The notes: a model not told the origin generated them from the letters alone. 64,000 nt of DNA from Rhodoglobus sp. (GCA_025463515.1 JAODAQ010000018.1:1-64000); one strand, 5' to 3'; positions 46,740 to 55,525 are shown, counted from the first letter of the stretch. Numbers and translations are program-made.

Positions 46740-47216
46740 ATGGGAGCACTGCAGCTGGCATTCGCGCGCGACTACGAGTTCGCCCCCGTCATCGTGTGGG
46801 ACGCGCTGCTCGACTCCGACCTCGTCTCCGGCTGGCTCGCCGAGGCTGCGATCAGCCCGGTCGTCGGCGGGGAGTACAACCTGCGCTGGCTGAACCGGGT
46901 CGGGCAGCCGGAGTCCCTCGGGCGCATCACCGCGATGCAGCGGCTCGACCGGCTCCACGTCGACACCACGACCATGGGCCTGATCCGGTTCGAGCTGGAC
47001 GAGACTCCTGGCGGCAGTCGTGGCACGAGGACGCGCCTCGTCGTGCGGGTCGACCTCGACGTCGAGCCGGTGTTCGCCCCGCGGGTGACCGCCGACTGGA
47101 TGACGGCACTCGACCAGCTCGACGAACTGCTGCACGGGCATCCGGTCGATTGGGCCAACTGGGAGCGGGACCACCACGACGCGTGGGCCCAGCACCTCGA
47201 CGAGGCCGCCAACTAG
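46740..47216 (+). CDS. SRPBCC/AHSA1-type small-molecule-binding protein
   Basis: The 158-residue product has the START/Bet v1-like helix-grip pattern: FARDYEFAPVIVWDALLDSDLVSGWLAEA, GGEYNLRW, and a C-terminal helix WMTALDQLDELLHG. Such proteins bind hydrophobic ligands or act in toxin/stress responses. No enzyme motif is seen. Transcription appears leaderless. Confidence 0.82.
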   Translation: MGALQLAFARDYEFAPVIVWDALLDSDLVSGWLAEAAISPVVGGEYNLRWLNRVGQPESLGRITAMQRLDRLHVDTTTMGLIRFELDETPGGSRGTRTRLVVRVDLDVEPVFAPRVTADWMTALDQLDELLHGHPVDWANWERDHHDAWAQHLDEAAN

Positions 47217-47231
47217 CACTAGCATCGGCGC

Positions 47232-47591
47232 ATGATCGACTACGTAGCAGTCGTCTCGCCTGAGCTCGGCATCAACCCGTGGGGGATGCTCGGCTGCGCC
47301 CTCACCTACGCGGCCGCCCTGTTCGCCGCCGTCGACGGCATGGCCGACCACCTCGTCCGCCGCGCCCAGAAGACAACGCCCGCGGAGGTGCACGCGCTGC
47401 GGCTCAAGATGGGCGCCAAGATCGCGGCAGCCGTGATCGCGGTCGGCACCGCCGCCATCGTGCTCGCGATCGACGGCAACTGGATTGCCCTCAGCGTGCT
47501 CTCGGTGGTGTTCGTGGCCGTCGTCGTGTGGGTGGGTTTCGTCTACGCCCAAGGGTCCCGCAGGGTCCCGGTCGGTAGAGTGGGTGGGTGA
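47232..47591 (+). CDS. Small membrane protein upstream of deoC
   Basis: The 119-residue product has three helices (about residues 17-35, 62-80 and 82-105). TAGCAT lies six bases before the ATG, indicating a leaderless mRNA. Its TGA overlaps the deoC GTG (GTGA), although deoC also has its own -10. Function unknown. Confidence 0.75.
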   Translation: MIDYVAVVSPELGINPWGMLGCALTYAAALFAAVDGMADHLVRRAQKTTPAEVHALRLKMGAKIAAAVIAVGTAAIVLAIDGNWIALSVLSVVFVAVVVWVGFVYAQGSRRVPVGRVGG

Positions 47592-48613
47592 ACGCAACAA
47601 CCCTGGTCACTCCACGACAGGCGCTGGCTCCGGCTCAGCGCGCGGTGGACCTCATCGGTACCGACCTCACCGAGAAGAGCCTCAAGCTCCACCTGGAGGG
47701 CCTGCCCGGCGTCGACGCCGTGGGCCTCGAACAGCGGGCCGCGGGCCTCGGCACCCGCTCGATCAAGACCACGTCGAAGGCCTGGGCGCTCGACACGATC
47801 ATCAAGCTCATCGACCTCACGACCCTCGAGGGCGCTGACACCCCCGGCAAGGTGCGGTCGCTCGTGGCGAAGGCCGTGAACCCGGATCCCTCGGACCCGA
47901 CCACTCCGCGCGTGGCCGCCGTGTGCGTGTACGGGGACATGGTGCCCGCCGCCGTCGAGGCGCTCGGCTCCTCGTGGTCGAACGGCAAGGACGACGGCAT
48001 CAACGTCGCCGCCGTCGCCACCGCGTTCCCGAGCGGGCGCGCATCCCTGCCGGTCAAGCTCGCCGACACTGCAGACGCGGTCGCCAACGGCGCGGACGAG
48101 ATCGACATGGTCATCGACCGCGGGGCGTTCCTCTCCGGCCGCTACGGGCTGGTGTTCGACCAGATCGTCGCGGTGAAGGAGGCGTGCCGCCGTGAGGACG
48201 GCACCTACGCGCACCTCAAGGTGATCCTCGAGACCGGTGAGCTGAACACCTACGACAACGTGCGCAAGGCCTCGTGGCTCGCGATCCTCGCGGGCGGCGA
48301 CTTCATCAAGACCTCGACCGGCAAGGTGGCCCCGGCCGCGACGCTGCCCGTCACGCTGCTCATGCTCGAGGTCGTGCGCGACTGGCACAAGCTCACGGGG
48401 GAGCGTATCGGCGTGAAGCCCGCGGGCGGCATCCGGTCGTCGAAGGACGCCATCAAGTACCTCGTCACGGTCGCCGAGACCGTGGGCGAGGAGTGGCTCC
48501 AGCCGCACCTGTTCCGCTTCGGCGCCTCCTCGCTGCTCAACGACGTGCTGCTGCAGCGCCAGAAACTCACCACCGGCCGCTACTCCGGCCCCGACTACGT
48601 GACGATTGACTAG
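47588..48613 (+). CDS. deoC: Deoxyribose-phosphate aldolase
   Basis: The 341-residue class I aldolase splits 2-deoxyribose 5-phosphate into acetaldehyde and glyceraldehyde 3-phosphate. The Schiff-base Lys is in GGDFIKTSTGKVAPAATL; other conserved parts are IDLTTLEG, DEIDMVIDRGAFLSG and VKPAGGIRSSKDAI. It has an N-terminal extension, as in longer actinobacterial forms. TAGAGT six bases before the GTG suggests a separate leaderless start. The following aldehyde dehydrogenase genes probably oxidise the acetaldehyde. Confidence 0.95.
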   Translation: MNATTLVTPRQALAPAQRAVDLIGTDLTEKSLKLHLEGLPGVDAVGLEQRAAGLGTRSIKTTSKAWALDTIIKLIDLTTLEGADTPGKVRSLVAKAVNPDPSDPTTPRVAAVCVYGDMVPAAVEALGSSWSNGKDDGINVAAVATAFPSGRASLPVKLADTADAVANGADEIDMVIDRGAFLSGRYGLVFDQIVAVKEACRREDGTYAHLKVILETGELNTYDNVRKASWLAILAGGDFIKTSTGKVAPAATLPVTLLMLEVVRDWHKLTGERIGVKPAGGIRSSKDAIKYLVTVAETVGEEWLQPHLFRFGASSLLNDVLLQRQKLTTGRYSGPDYVTID

Positions 48614-48617
48614 GGAT

Positions 48618-50114
48618 ATGGCAAACGAGGTTTCGACAGGCTCAACCCGCTTTCTGGACTACGCCCCGGCGCCCGAGAGCACGAGCATCCTGCACCTGCA
48701 GAAGAGCTACGGGCTCTTCATCGACGGGGCCTTCGTGAAGGGCCACGGGAAGTCGTTCCAGACGATCTCGCCGTCGACCGAGCAGACGATCGCCGAGATC
48801 GCCAACGCCAATGCCAAGGACGTCGACACCGCCGTCGCGGCCGCCCGCCGTGCGTACGACCGCACCTGGAGCAGGCTGTCGGGCGCGGACCGCGGAAAGT
48901 ACCTCTTCCGCATCGCCCGCCTCGTGCAGGAGCGCGCCCGCGAGCTCGCCGTCGCGGAGAGCCTCGACAACGGCAAGCCGATCAAGGAGAGCCGGGATGT
49001 GGACGTCCCGCTCGTCGCCGCGTGGTTCTTCTACTACGCCGGCTGGGCCGACAAGCTCGACTACGCGGGCCTGGGGCCCAACCCGCGCGCCCTCGGCGTC
49101 GCCGCCCAGGTCATCCCGTGGAACTTCCCGCTGCTCATGCTCGCGTGGAAGGTCGCCCCGGCGCTCGCCGCGGGCAACACCGTCGTGATCAAGCCGGCCG
49201 AGACCACACCCCTGTCCGCGCTGATCTTCGCGGAGATCCTGCAGCAGGCCGAGCTGCCCGACGGCGTCGTGAACATCATCACGGGCGCGGGCGACACGGG
49301 CGAGGCGCTCGTCAACCACCCGGACGTGAACAAGGTGGCCTTCACCGGGTCCACCGCCGTCGGCCGCGCGATCGCGAAGTCGGTGGCCGGCACGGGCAAG
49401 AAGGTCACGCTCGAGCTCGGCGGCAAGGCCGCGAACATCGTGTTCGACGACGCCCCCATCGACCAGGCGGTCGAGGGCATCGTCAACGGCATCTTCTTCA
49501 ACCAGGGCCACGTGTGCTGTGCCGGTTCCCGCCTGCTCGTGCAGGAGAGCATCCACGACGACGTGGTCGACCGGCTCAAGACGCGCCTCTCCACCCTGCG
49601 ACTTGGCGACCCGCTCGACAAGAACACCGATATCGGCGCGATCAACTCCCGCGAGCAGCTCGAGCGCATCCGCGAGCTGAGCGACATCGGCGAGAAGGAG
49701 GGTGCCGACCGCTGGACGGCGCCCTGCGTCATCCCGGACAAGGGCTTCTGGTTCGCCCCGACCATCTTCGACAACGTCTCGACGTCGTCGACCATCGCGC
49801 GCGAGGAGGTCTTCGGCCCGGTGCTCTCCGTACTGACCTTCCGCACGCCGGCCGAGGCGATCGCGAAGGCCAACAACACGCCGTACGGCCTCTCCGCCGG
49901 TATCTGGAGCGACAAGGGCTCGAAGATCCTCGCGGTCGCCGACCAGCTGCGCGCCGGCGTCATCTGGGCCAACACATTCAACCGGTTCGACCCGGCGTCG
50001 CCGTTCGGCGGCTACAAGGAGAGCGGCTACGGCCGTGAGGGCGGGCGCCACGGCCTCGCCGCGTACCTGGAATCGGCCGGCTGGAGCCAGCCCGCGATCG
50101 GAGCGAAGAAGTGA
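48618..50114 (+). CDS. Aldehyde dehydrogenase (NAD-dependent), full length
   Basis: The ATG at 48618 gives 498 residues. Motifs are the NAD-binding VIPWNFPLLMLAWKVAPALAAG, FTGSTAVGRAI, catalytic Glu in LELGGKAANIV, catalytic Cys in NQGHVCCAGSR and EEVFGPVLSV. It probably oxidises the acetaldehyde released by DeoC. The first codons (48629-48647) match a shortened copy of the dispersed repeat, so the extreme N-terminus is probably not conserved. The stop overlaps the next GTG. Confidence 0.92.
   Translation: MANEVSTGSTRFLDYAPAPESTSILHLQKSYGLFIDGAFVKGHGKSFQTISPSTEQTIAEIANANAKDVDTAVAAARRAYDRTWSRLSGADRGKYLFRIARLVQERARELAVAESLDNGKPIKESRDVDVPLVAAWFFYYAGWADKLDYAGLGPNPRALGVAAQVIPWNFPLLMLAWKVAPALAAGNTVVIKPAETTPLSALIFAEILQQAELPDGVVNIITGAGDTGEALVNHPDVNKVAFTGSTAVGRAIAKSVAGTGKKVTLELGGKAANIVFDDAPIDQAVEGIVNGIFFNQGHVCCAGSRLLVQESIHDDVVDRLKTRLSTLRLGDPLDKNTDIGAINSREQLERIRELSDIGEKEGADRWTAPCVIPDKGFWFAPTIFDNVSTSSTIAREEVFGPVLSVLTFRTPAEAIAKANNTPYGLSAGIWSDKGSKILAVADQLRAGVIWANTFNRFDPASPFGGYKESGYGREGGRHGLAAYLESAGWSQPAIGAKK
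48629..48647. repeat. Short derivative of the dispersed repeat within the aldehyde dehydrogenase start
   Basis: GGTTTCGACAGGCTCAACC keeps both ends of the repeat unit with most of the inner stem missing. It is translated as part of EVSTGSTRF at the start of the enzyme. Confidence 0.6.
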
Positions 50115-50968
50115 CCCGCCTGGCAGTCCCCAAGACCTACAAGCTCTACATCGGCGGCAAGTTTCCGCGCAGCGAGAGCGGCCGCACCTACGAGGTGCTC
50201 TCGAAGAAGGGCGTGTTCCTCGCGAACGCCTCCCTGGCGAGCCGCAAGGATGCCCGCGACGCCGTCGTGGCGGCCCGTGCAGCCGTCGCCGGCTGGTCCG
50301 GAGCGACCGGGTACAACCGCGGACAGGTGCTGTACCGCATCGCCGAGCTGCTGGAGGGCCGCCGCGACCAGTTCGTGGAGGAGCTGGTCAGCAGCGAGGG
50401 CATCACGAAGGCCGCCGCGACCAAGCAGGTCGACACCGCCATCGACGCCTGGGTCTGGTATGCGGGCTGGGCCGACAAGTACGTGCAGGTCGCCGGCAAC
50501 GGCAACCCGGTGAGCGGCCCGTACTTCAACCTCTCCACCCCCGAGGCGACCGGCGTCGTCGCGATCATCGCGCCGCAGGGCGGCGACTCCCTCCTCGGCC
50601 TCGTGGCAGTCATCGCTCCCGCCATCCTCACGGGCAACACCGTCGTGGTCGTCGCCTCGGAGGCGTCGCCGCTCGCGGCGATCAGCCTCTCCGAGGTGCT
50701 CGCGACGAGCGACGTACCCGGCGGCGTGGTCAACATCCTCACCGGCTCGCCGAAGGAGATCGCGCCGTGGCTCGCGGGCCACGCCGATGTGAACGCGATC
50801 GATCTCGCGGGCGCCGAGAACCTCGACTGGGTCGACCTGCAGGTCATCGCGGCCGACACCCTCAAGCGCGTGCTCGCCCCGGTTGCGGGCGCCCCCGCTC
50901 CGTCGCTGGAGCGCATCGTCGCACTCACCGAGACCAAGACGGTCTGGCACACCAAGTCGCTGATCTAG
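50111..50968 (+). CDS. Half-length aldehyde dehydrogenase-like protein lacking the catalytic domain
   Basis: The 285-residue product starts with GTG inside the previous stop. It matches the N-terminal, NAD-binding half of the ALDH family (YKLYIGGKFPRSESGRTYEV, VVAAIRAAV-like helix, GVVAIIAPQGGDSLLGLVAVIAPAILTGNTVVV, PGGVVNILTG) and then ends with a short unrelated tail. No catalytic Cys or Glu segment is present. The frame is intact with ordinary codon use, so it looks like a maintained partner of the preceding enzyme rather than fresh decay. Confidence 0.85.
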   Translation: MTRLAVPKTYKLYIGGKFPRSESGRTYEVLSKKGVFLANASLASRKDARDAVVAARAAVAGWSGATGYNRGQVLYRIAELLEGRRDQFVEELVSSEGITKAAATKQVDTAIDAWVWYAGWADKYVQVAGNGNPVSGPYFNLSTPEATGVVAIIAPQGGDSLLGLVAVIAPAILTGNTVVVVASEASPLAAISLSEVLATSDVPGGVVNILTGSPKEIAPWLAGHADVNAIDLAGAENLDWVDLQVIAADTLKRVLAPVAGAPAPSLERIVALTETKTVWHTKSLI

Positions 50969-51283
50969 CGGCCGCCTCGTCGACGATCCGTTCTCATCCT
51001 TGCCAAGGCGACCGGCAACTACCGGCGCGGCAACGAGCGGCAGCAAGGCCGGACCGCCGCCGGGTGTGCTCGCGGAACCTCTGGTGTCCTAGCGGAACTA
51101 AGGACCCTAGCGCCGGCGATTAGTGCGTCCTTAGTTCGGCTAGCGCCGCAGACGAGCCGCCCTTCGCCCACGACCCACGGGTGTCACTCGAGGCTCGTCC
51201 TCCCGAGGGCCTCTCGACGAGCCCGCTCAACCAGCCCGCCCGCTCGAGTCTGACAAGAAATCCAGGGCCTTGAGCCTTGGCAT
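50969..51283. other. Intergenic region with a stem-loop, no gene seen
   Basis: A 10-bp perfect inverted repeat AACTAAGGAC (51096-51105) / GTCCTTAGTT (51127-51136) could be a terminator after the deoC operon. The sequence CTAGCGCCG occurs on both sides of its right arm. Around 51210-51235 is a weak match to the dispersed repeat end (CTCGACGAGCCCGCTCAACC). No reading frame with normal codon use is present. Confidence 0.45.
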
Positions 51284-51709
51284 ATGGCACAGAGATACCT
51301 CTTCGCGTCCACAGCGCTCAGGAATTGGCGGATTGCCTCCACCGCCCGGCTCCTTGCGGCGGGGGTGACGAAGCTGTCTATCGACATCGCTCTGGCGTAC
51401 GGGAAGATCCGCCGTATCCGGCGCGGTTGGTATGCCAGCCTCGATGCCCCCGAGGCTGCAGTCCGGGCGAGGCAGGCGGGCGGACGTCTCGCGTGCGTGA
51501 GCGCTCTCGAATACCACGGCGCTGGGCCGCCCCCAGAGCTCGTCCACGTCGACCTTCCCCGCAGCTCAGTCGGACCGGCCTTCAGCGAGGGCGTGGTCGT
51601 GCACTGGAGCAGACGGCGGCTGGCCGGAGACGAGATCGCGGTCTCGGAGGCAGCGGCCCGGAAGCAAGCGGCTCGATGCGGTCACCTGCAATACCGGTAC
51701 CGTGAAGGC
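51284..51709 (+). pseudogene. Truncated AbiEi-antitoxin/DUF559-type protein remnant, in frame with ribokinase
   Basis: From ATG 51284 the translation resembles the N-terminal part of actinobacterial AbiEi-like/DUF559 proteins: a winged-helix-like segment (TARLLAAGVTKLSIDIALAYGKIRRIRRGWYA) then VRARQAGGRLACVSALEYHGA and VHVDLPRSSV. The expected Vsr-like nuclease domain is missing. After about residue 128 the frame carries unrelated residues and runs without a stop into the ribokinase start. The ribokinase has its own ATG with a GAAGG site, so I treat this as a decayed gene, though a fusion product is formally possible. Confidence 0.55.
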
Positions 51710-52576
51710 ATGCCAGCCTCAGTCGTGATCGTCGGAAGCGCCAACGTCGACCAGGTCTTCCGGGTCCGGGCGATCCCGGCGCCGGGGGAGACGGTGCTCT
51801 CGCACGGCTTCTCGATCGCCCTCGGCGGCAAGGGACAGAACCAAGCGGTCGCGGCCGCGCGCGCGGGGACCGCGACGGCGTTCATCGGCGCGCTCGGCGA
51901 CGACGCGTTCGGCGCCTCCATCCGCGAGGGGCTGGCTGCCGACGGCATCGGCACTGAGGGTCTGCGCACCGCCGACGCCCCGACCGGAACGGCGCTCATC
52001 GCCGTCGACGACTCCGGCGAGAACACGATCATCGTCGAGGCCGGCGCCAATGCCCTCCTCGAGCTTCGCGAGACGGATGCCACGGCCATCGCCGCTGCGG
52101 ACGTGCTCGTCCTCCAGCTCGAGATCCCGCTCGCCGTCGTCACCGCGGCCGCCCGAATCGCCAGAGCGGGCGGCACGCGCGTACTGCTCAACGCCGCGCC
52201 CATCCGCGACCTCCCCGCCGAGCTGCTCGCGAGCGTGGACATCCTCGTGGTCAACGAGCACGAGGGCGCGTTCCTCGCGCGGGGCGGAGCGGTCGAGGCC
52301 CTCGCCCCGGTGGTGATCGTGACCCTGGGCGCCGCGGGCGCGGTCGCGTACGAGAACGGCACGGAGGTGCGGGTGGCGGCGCCGACGGTGTCCGCAGTCG
52401 ATGCCACGGGGGCGGGGGACACGTTCTGCGGGGCACTCGCGGCACTCCTCGCCGAAGGCGCTCCGCTGGCGGACGCCCTGCGGTTCGCGGTTGCCGCGGC
52501 ATCCCTGTCGGTCCAGAAGCACGGGGCAGTGCCGTCGATTCCGACGCGTGCCGACATCGACCGGGCGCTTGTATAA
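51710..52576 (+). CDS. rbsK: Ribokinase (PfkB family)
   Basis: The 288-residue kinase has the N-terminal VIVGSANVDQVFRVRAIPAPGET, the ribose-binding GGKGQNQAVAAARAG, and the C-terminal ATP/anion-hole motif DATGAGDTFCGALAALLAEG with the catalytic Asp. It phosphorylates ribose or a related pentose such as deoxyribose, which fits the neighbouring deoC operon. The start is chosen from homology; the frame extends upstream into a remnant gene. Confidence 0.9.
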   Translation: MPASVVIVGSANVDQVFRVRAIPAPGETVLSHGFSIALGGKGQNQAVAAARAGTATAFIGALGDDAFGASIREGLAADGIGTEGLRTADAPTGTALIAVDDSGENTIIVEAGANALLELRETDATAIAAADVLVLQLEIPLAVVTAAARIARAGGTRVLLNAAPIRDLPAELLASVDILVVNEHEGAFLARGGAVEALAPVVIVTLGAAGAVAYENGTEVRVAAPTVSAVDATGAGDTFCGALAALLAEGAPLADALRFAVAAASLSVQKHGAVPSIPTRADIDRALV

Positions 52577-52596
52577 CGAAACGGTAACGGTATAGT
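52569..52596 (+). promoter_or_regulatory. Candidate promoter of the GDPD gene
   Basis: TTGTAT (52569-52574), a 16-base spacer and TATAGT (52591-52596) resemble a sigma-A-type promoter overlapping the ribokinase 3' end. The ATG follows nine bases later with no Shine-Dalgarno. A direct repeat ACGGTAACGGTA lies in the spacer. Confidence 0.5.
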
Positions 52597-52605
52597 CGTC
52601 AGTCA

Positions 52606-53493
52606 ATGACGACACACTGGCACCACAGCCCCACTCACTACCGGCCCCTCGCCGCGGCACTCGCCGTGCTGGGCCTCGTCCTCGTGGTCGTCCTCAGCCC
52701 CGACGCGGTGCGAGTCGAGGCCGTGAACATCTTCGGCACCCTGCACGCGCCCGGCGAGCTGTCGTTCGTCGCGGGCCATCGCGGCGGTGGCAAGGACGGC
52801 GCGCCGGAGAACACCGTCCCGGCGTTCGAGCTCTCGCTGCAGAGCGATGCGGACTTCATCGAGACCGACCTGCAGCTCACGTCGGACGGCGTTCCCGTGC
52901 TCATGCACGACTTCACCCTCGACCGCACGACCGACGGCGCCGGCCCGGTCTGGGCGAGCACGTGGGCGCAGGTCAGCAGGCTGGACGCCGGCTCGTGGTT
53001 CGATCCGGCGTTCGCGGGCACGCGGGTTCCCCGGCTCGACGACCTGCTCGACATCGTGCGCCCGACCGCGAAGCGGGTGATCCTCGAGCTCAAGGGATCG
53101 TGGAACGACGAGCAACTGGGGCCGGTCGTGGACGAGATCCGCTCGCACGGCCTCGCCGACCGGGTCATGATCGCCGGATTCGACGTGCGCAGTCTTGCGG
53201 CGGCCCAGCGCGTGGGCCCGGAGGTGCAGCGGGTGATCATCATCCACGACGTCGTGGGCGATCCCGCGGTGCTCGCGGCCACCTGCGGTGCGGTCGCGAT
53301 CGTCACCAGCAAAGCGTTCCTGCGGGCCGATCCGGGCGCCGTCGAGCGCATCCACGACGCCGGTCTGGGCGTCATGATCTACACCCTCAACAGCTCCAAG
53401 ACCTGGTCGGAGGCGATCGCCCTCGGCGTGGACGGGATCATCACCGACAAGCCGCTCGAGCTGGACCGCTGGCTGGCAACCGGCGCGGGATGA
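52606..53493 (+). CDS. Membrane-anchored glycerophosphodiester phosphodiesterase
   Basis: The 295-residue product has one N-terminal helix (about residues 14-34) acting as an uncleaved anchor, then a GDPD TIM-barrel with HRGGGKDGAPENTVPAF, the metal-binding FIETDLQLTSDGVPVLMHD and a C-terminal VDGIITDKPLEL. It hydrolyses glycerophosphodiesters, probably outside the membrane, yielding glycerol 3-phosphate. It stands alone with its own promoter. Confidence 0.92.
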   Translation: MTTHWHHSPTHYRPLAAALAVLGLVLVVVLSPDAVRVEAVNIFGTLHAPGELSFVAGHRGGGKDGAPENTVPAFELSLQSDADFIETDLQLTSDGVPVLMHDFTLDRTTDGAGPVWASTWAQVSRLDAGSWFDPAFAGTRVPRLDDLLDIVRPTAKRVILELKGSWNDEQLGPVVDEIRSHGLADRVMIAGFDVRSLAAAQRVGPEVQRVIIIHDVVGDPAVLAATCGAVAIVTSKAFLRADPGAVERIHDAGLGVMIYTLNSSKTWSEAIALGVDGIITDKPLELDRWLATGAG

Positions 53494-53508
53494 GCGCATG
53501 ATGGTTAG

Positions 53509-54096
53509 GTGAGTGACGACAGCACGATCGAAACCCGCTCGAGCATCGCCTTCGTCGGCGACAGCATCACCAACCACGGCAACTGGGAGAGTTGGTTCCC
53601 CGACCGCGAGACCCACAACCTGGGCGTGAGCGGCAACACGACGGACGAGCTCATCGAGCGCATCGACCAGGTAGTGGAACTGCATCCGGATGCGGTAGCC
53701 CTCCTGATCGGCACGAACGACCTGGGCCAGCGCAAGTCGGTCGAGCACCTGGTGCGCAACATCGAGTACCTGCTCGTGACCCTGCGCCGCGGACTGCCCG
53801 GCACCCGCATGCTCGTGCAGTCGATCATGCCGCGCGGCGCTGAGTTCGCCGATCGCGTGCACGACGCCAACCGCCACCTTCGCCAGTTCGCGCCGAGCGT
53901 CAACGCGCAGTACCTCGACCTGTGGCCGGCTCTCAGCCTCGGCACTGACGAGATCTCGCCCGAGTTCTCGGACGACAAGCTGCACCTCACGGCCGCCGGC
54001 TACGAGGCGTGGCTCTCAGAGCTGCGCCCCGCGCTCGAGCGGCTCGACGACGCGCCGCCGATGTCCCGCCCGATCAGCATCATCCGCGAGTCCTAG
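53509..54096 (+). CDS. SGNH/GDSL-family hydrolase
   Basis: The 195-residue esterase-type protein has block I FVGDSITNHG with the nucleophile Ser, the block II Gly in LGVSGNTTDE, block III GTNDLG with the oxyanion Asn, and block V DKLHLTAAGY with catalytic Asp and His. No signal peptide is present, so it acts in the cytoplasm. The start is GTG; CATGAT six bases before it is a near match to the leaderless -10. A dispersed repeat follows the stop. Confidence 0.9.
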   Translation: MSDDSTIETRSSIAFVGDSITNHGNWESWFPDRETHNLGVSGNTTDELIERIDQVVELHPDAVALLIGTNDLGQRKSVEHLVRNIEYLLVTLRRGLPGTRMLVQSIMPRGAEFADRVHDANRHLRQFAPSVNAQYLDLWPALSLGTDEISPEFSDDKLHLTAAGYEAWLSELRPALERLDDAPPMSRPISIIRES

Positions 54097-54099
54097 GCC

Positions 54100-54186
54100 G
54101 GTTGAGTAGGGCGCCCTGGCGCTCGTATCGAAACCAGCCGTCGAACAACCGGTGTCGATACGGCCGCCGGCGGCCTGCTCAACTCG
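54100..54186. repeat. Dispersed palindromic repeat, two inverted units
   Basis: Unit 1 at 54100-54135 (GGTTGAGTAG to CGAAACC) and diverged inverted unit 2 at 54151-54184 (GGTGTCGATACGG to CTGCTCAACT). It lies between the convergent SGNH hydrolase and M20 peptidase genes and touches the peptidase stop. Confidence 0.88.
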
Positions 54187-54187
54187 C

Positions 54188-55519
54188 CTACAGCGCCGCC
54201 ACCAGCGCCTTGTAGAACTCGATGCCCCGCAGGAACGTGGCGACGTGCATCCGTTCGTTCTTCGCGTGCAGGGTGTCGCGCTCGTCCTTGGACATCTCGA
54301 ACGGCGAGAAGCGGTAGACGCCGCGCGAGATGCGCGTGAAGTGCCGGCTGTCGGTCGCGCCGTTCTGCACGTACGGCGTGACGATCGTGCCGGGGTAGGT
54401 GGCCTCGACGGTCGACCGCAGCACCTCCCAGCCGATGCCGGAGAGCAGCGAGGTGGGCGGGGCCGGCGTGCCGTGCACGAGCTCGACGTGCACCTGCTCG
54501 TCGCCGATCGCGCGCTGGACGTGCGCGACGACCTGCTCGATCGACATGCCGACGGCGATCCGGATGTTGACGTTGGCCTCAGCGCGCTCCGCGAGCGCGT
54601 TGGGCGCCTGCCCGGCGGTGAGGACCGTGACAGCCTGCGTGGTGCGCACCATGGCGTTCAGCTCGTTGCCCGAGTTCGCCATCACGCGCAGCAGCACGCC
54701 GCGCGTGAGGCCGATGTGGCGGAACGCCCAGCCGATCCGGCCGGTCGCGTGGTCGCCCAGCGTGCGGAACATCTCGATCGCCGTGTCGCTGAACCGCGCG
54801 GGGAACGGATGCTCGTTGAGCCGCAGGATCGCCTTCGCGAGCCGCACGGTCGCGGTGGTCTTCGGCGGGGTCGAGGCGTGCCCGCCCTGCTCCTCGACGA
54901 CGAGCCGCAGGTCGGCCTGGCCCTTCTCCGTGACGCCCACGACGGCGACGGGGGAGTCGACACCGGGGAACACGCCCTCGACTACGGCGCCGCCCTCGTC
55001 GAGCACGAGTGCGGGCCGGACGCCGCGGCTCTCGAGCAGGTCGACAACAGCCGGGGCCGCATTGCCCGCCGACTCCTCGTTGTGCGTGAACACGAGGTAG
55101 ATGTCCTGGCGGGGCACGAGGCCCGCGGTCAGCTGCGACTCCACGGCCTCGAGCATGCTCGCGACCGAGCCCTTGTTGTCGAGCGTGCCGCGCCCCCAGA
55201 TGACCTCGTCGGCGCCGCGGCCGCTGATCTCGGCCGCGAACGGCGGGTGCTTCCAGCCGAAGTCGGTAGCGGGCACCACGTCGTAGTGCGCCATGAGCAC
55301 GGCGGGCTCGGTGTCGGAGCGCCCCGGCCAGCGGAACACGAGCGAGTGCCCGGCCACGATGTCGCGGTCGAGGCGCGCGTGCACCTGCGGGTACAGCTCG
55401 GCGAGCGTCGCGATGAACCGGTCGAACTCGGCCCAGTCGATGAGGGACTCGTCGGGGTACGAGATCGTCGGGATGCGCAGCAGCGCTTGGAACCTCGCCA
55501 CGGCGGCCTTGGGAGTCAT
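54188..55519 (-). CDS. M20-family metallopeptidase, carboxypeptidase S-like
   Basis: The 443-residue zinc enzyme has VLMAHYDVVP (first His and Asp), WGRGTLDNKGSVASMLEAVE (bridging Asp), FTHNEESAGN (general base Glu and metal Glu), LVLDEGGAVV and a C-terminal ATDSRHF (last His). A dimerisation domain lies at about residues 200-320. It hydrolyses peptides or N-acyl amino acids. TAGAGT six bases before the ATG makes it leaderless and divergent from the DUF2207 gene. Confidence 0.93.
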   Translation of the reverse strand: MTPKAAVARFQALLRIPTISYPDESLIDWAEFDRFIATLAELYPQVHARLDRDIVAGHSLVFRWPGRSDTEPAVLMAHYDVVPATDFGWKHPPFAAEISGRGADEVIWGRGTLDNKGSVASMLEAVESQLTAGLVPRQDIYLVFTHNEESAGNAAPAVVDLLESRGVRPALVLDEGGAVVEGVFPGVDSPVAVVGVTEKGQADLRLVVEEQGGHASTPPKTTATVRLAKAILRLNEHPFPARFSDTAIEMFRTLGDHATGRIGWAFRHIGLTRGVLLRVMANSGNELNAMVRTTQAVTVLTAGQAPNALAERAEANVNIRIAVGMSIEQVVAHVQRAIGDEQVHVELVHGTPAPPTSLLSGIGWEVLRSTVEATYPGTIVTPYVQNGATDSRHFTRISRGVYRFSPFEMSKDERDTLHAKNERMHVATFLRGIEFYKALVAAL

Positions 55520-55525
55520 GCTTCG

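Noticed and set aside
51284-52576. A genuine AbiEi-ribokinase fusion gene as the main call
   Set aside because: Ribokinase has a complete N-terminus with its own ATG and GAAGG site, and the upstream part loses family resemblance before the junction.
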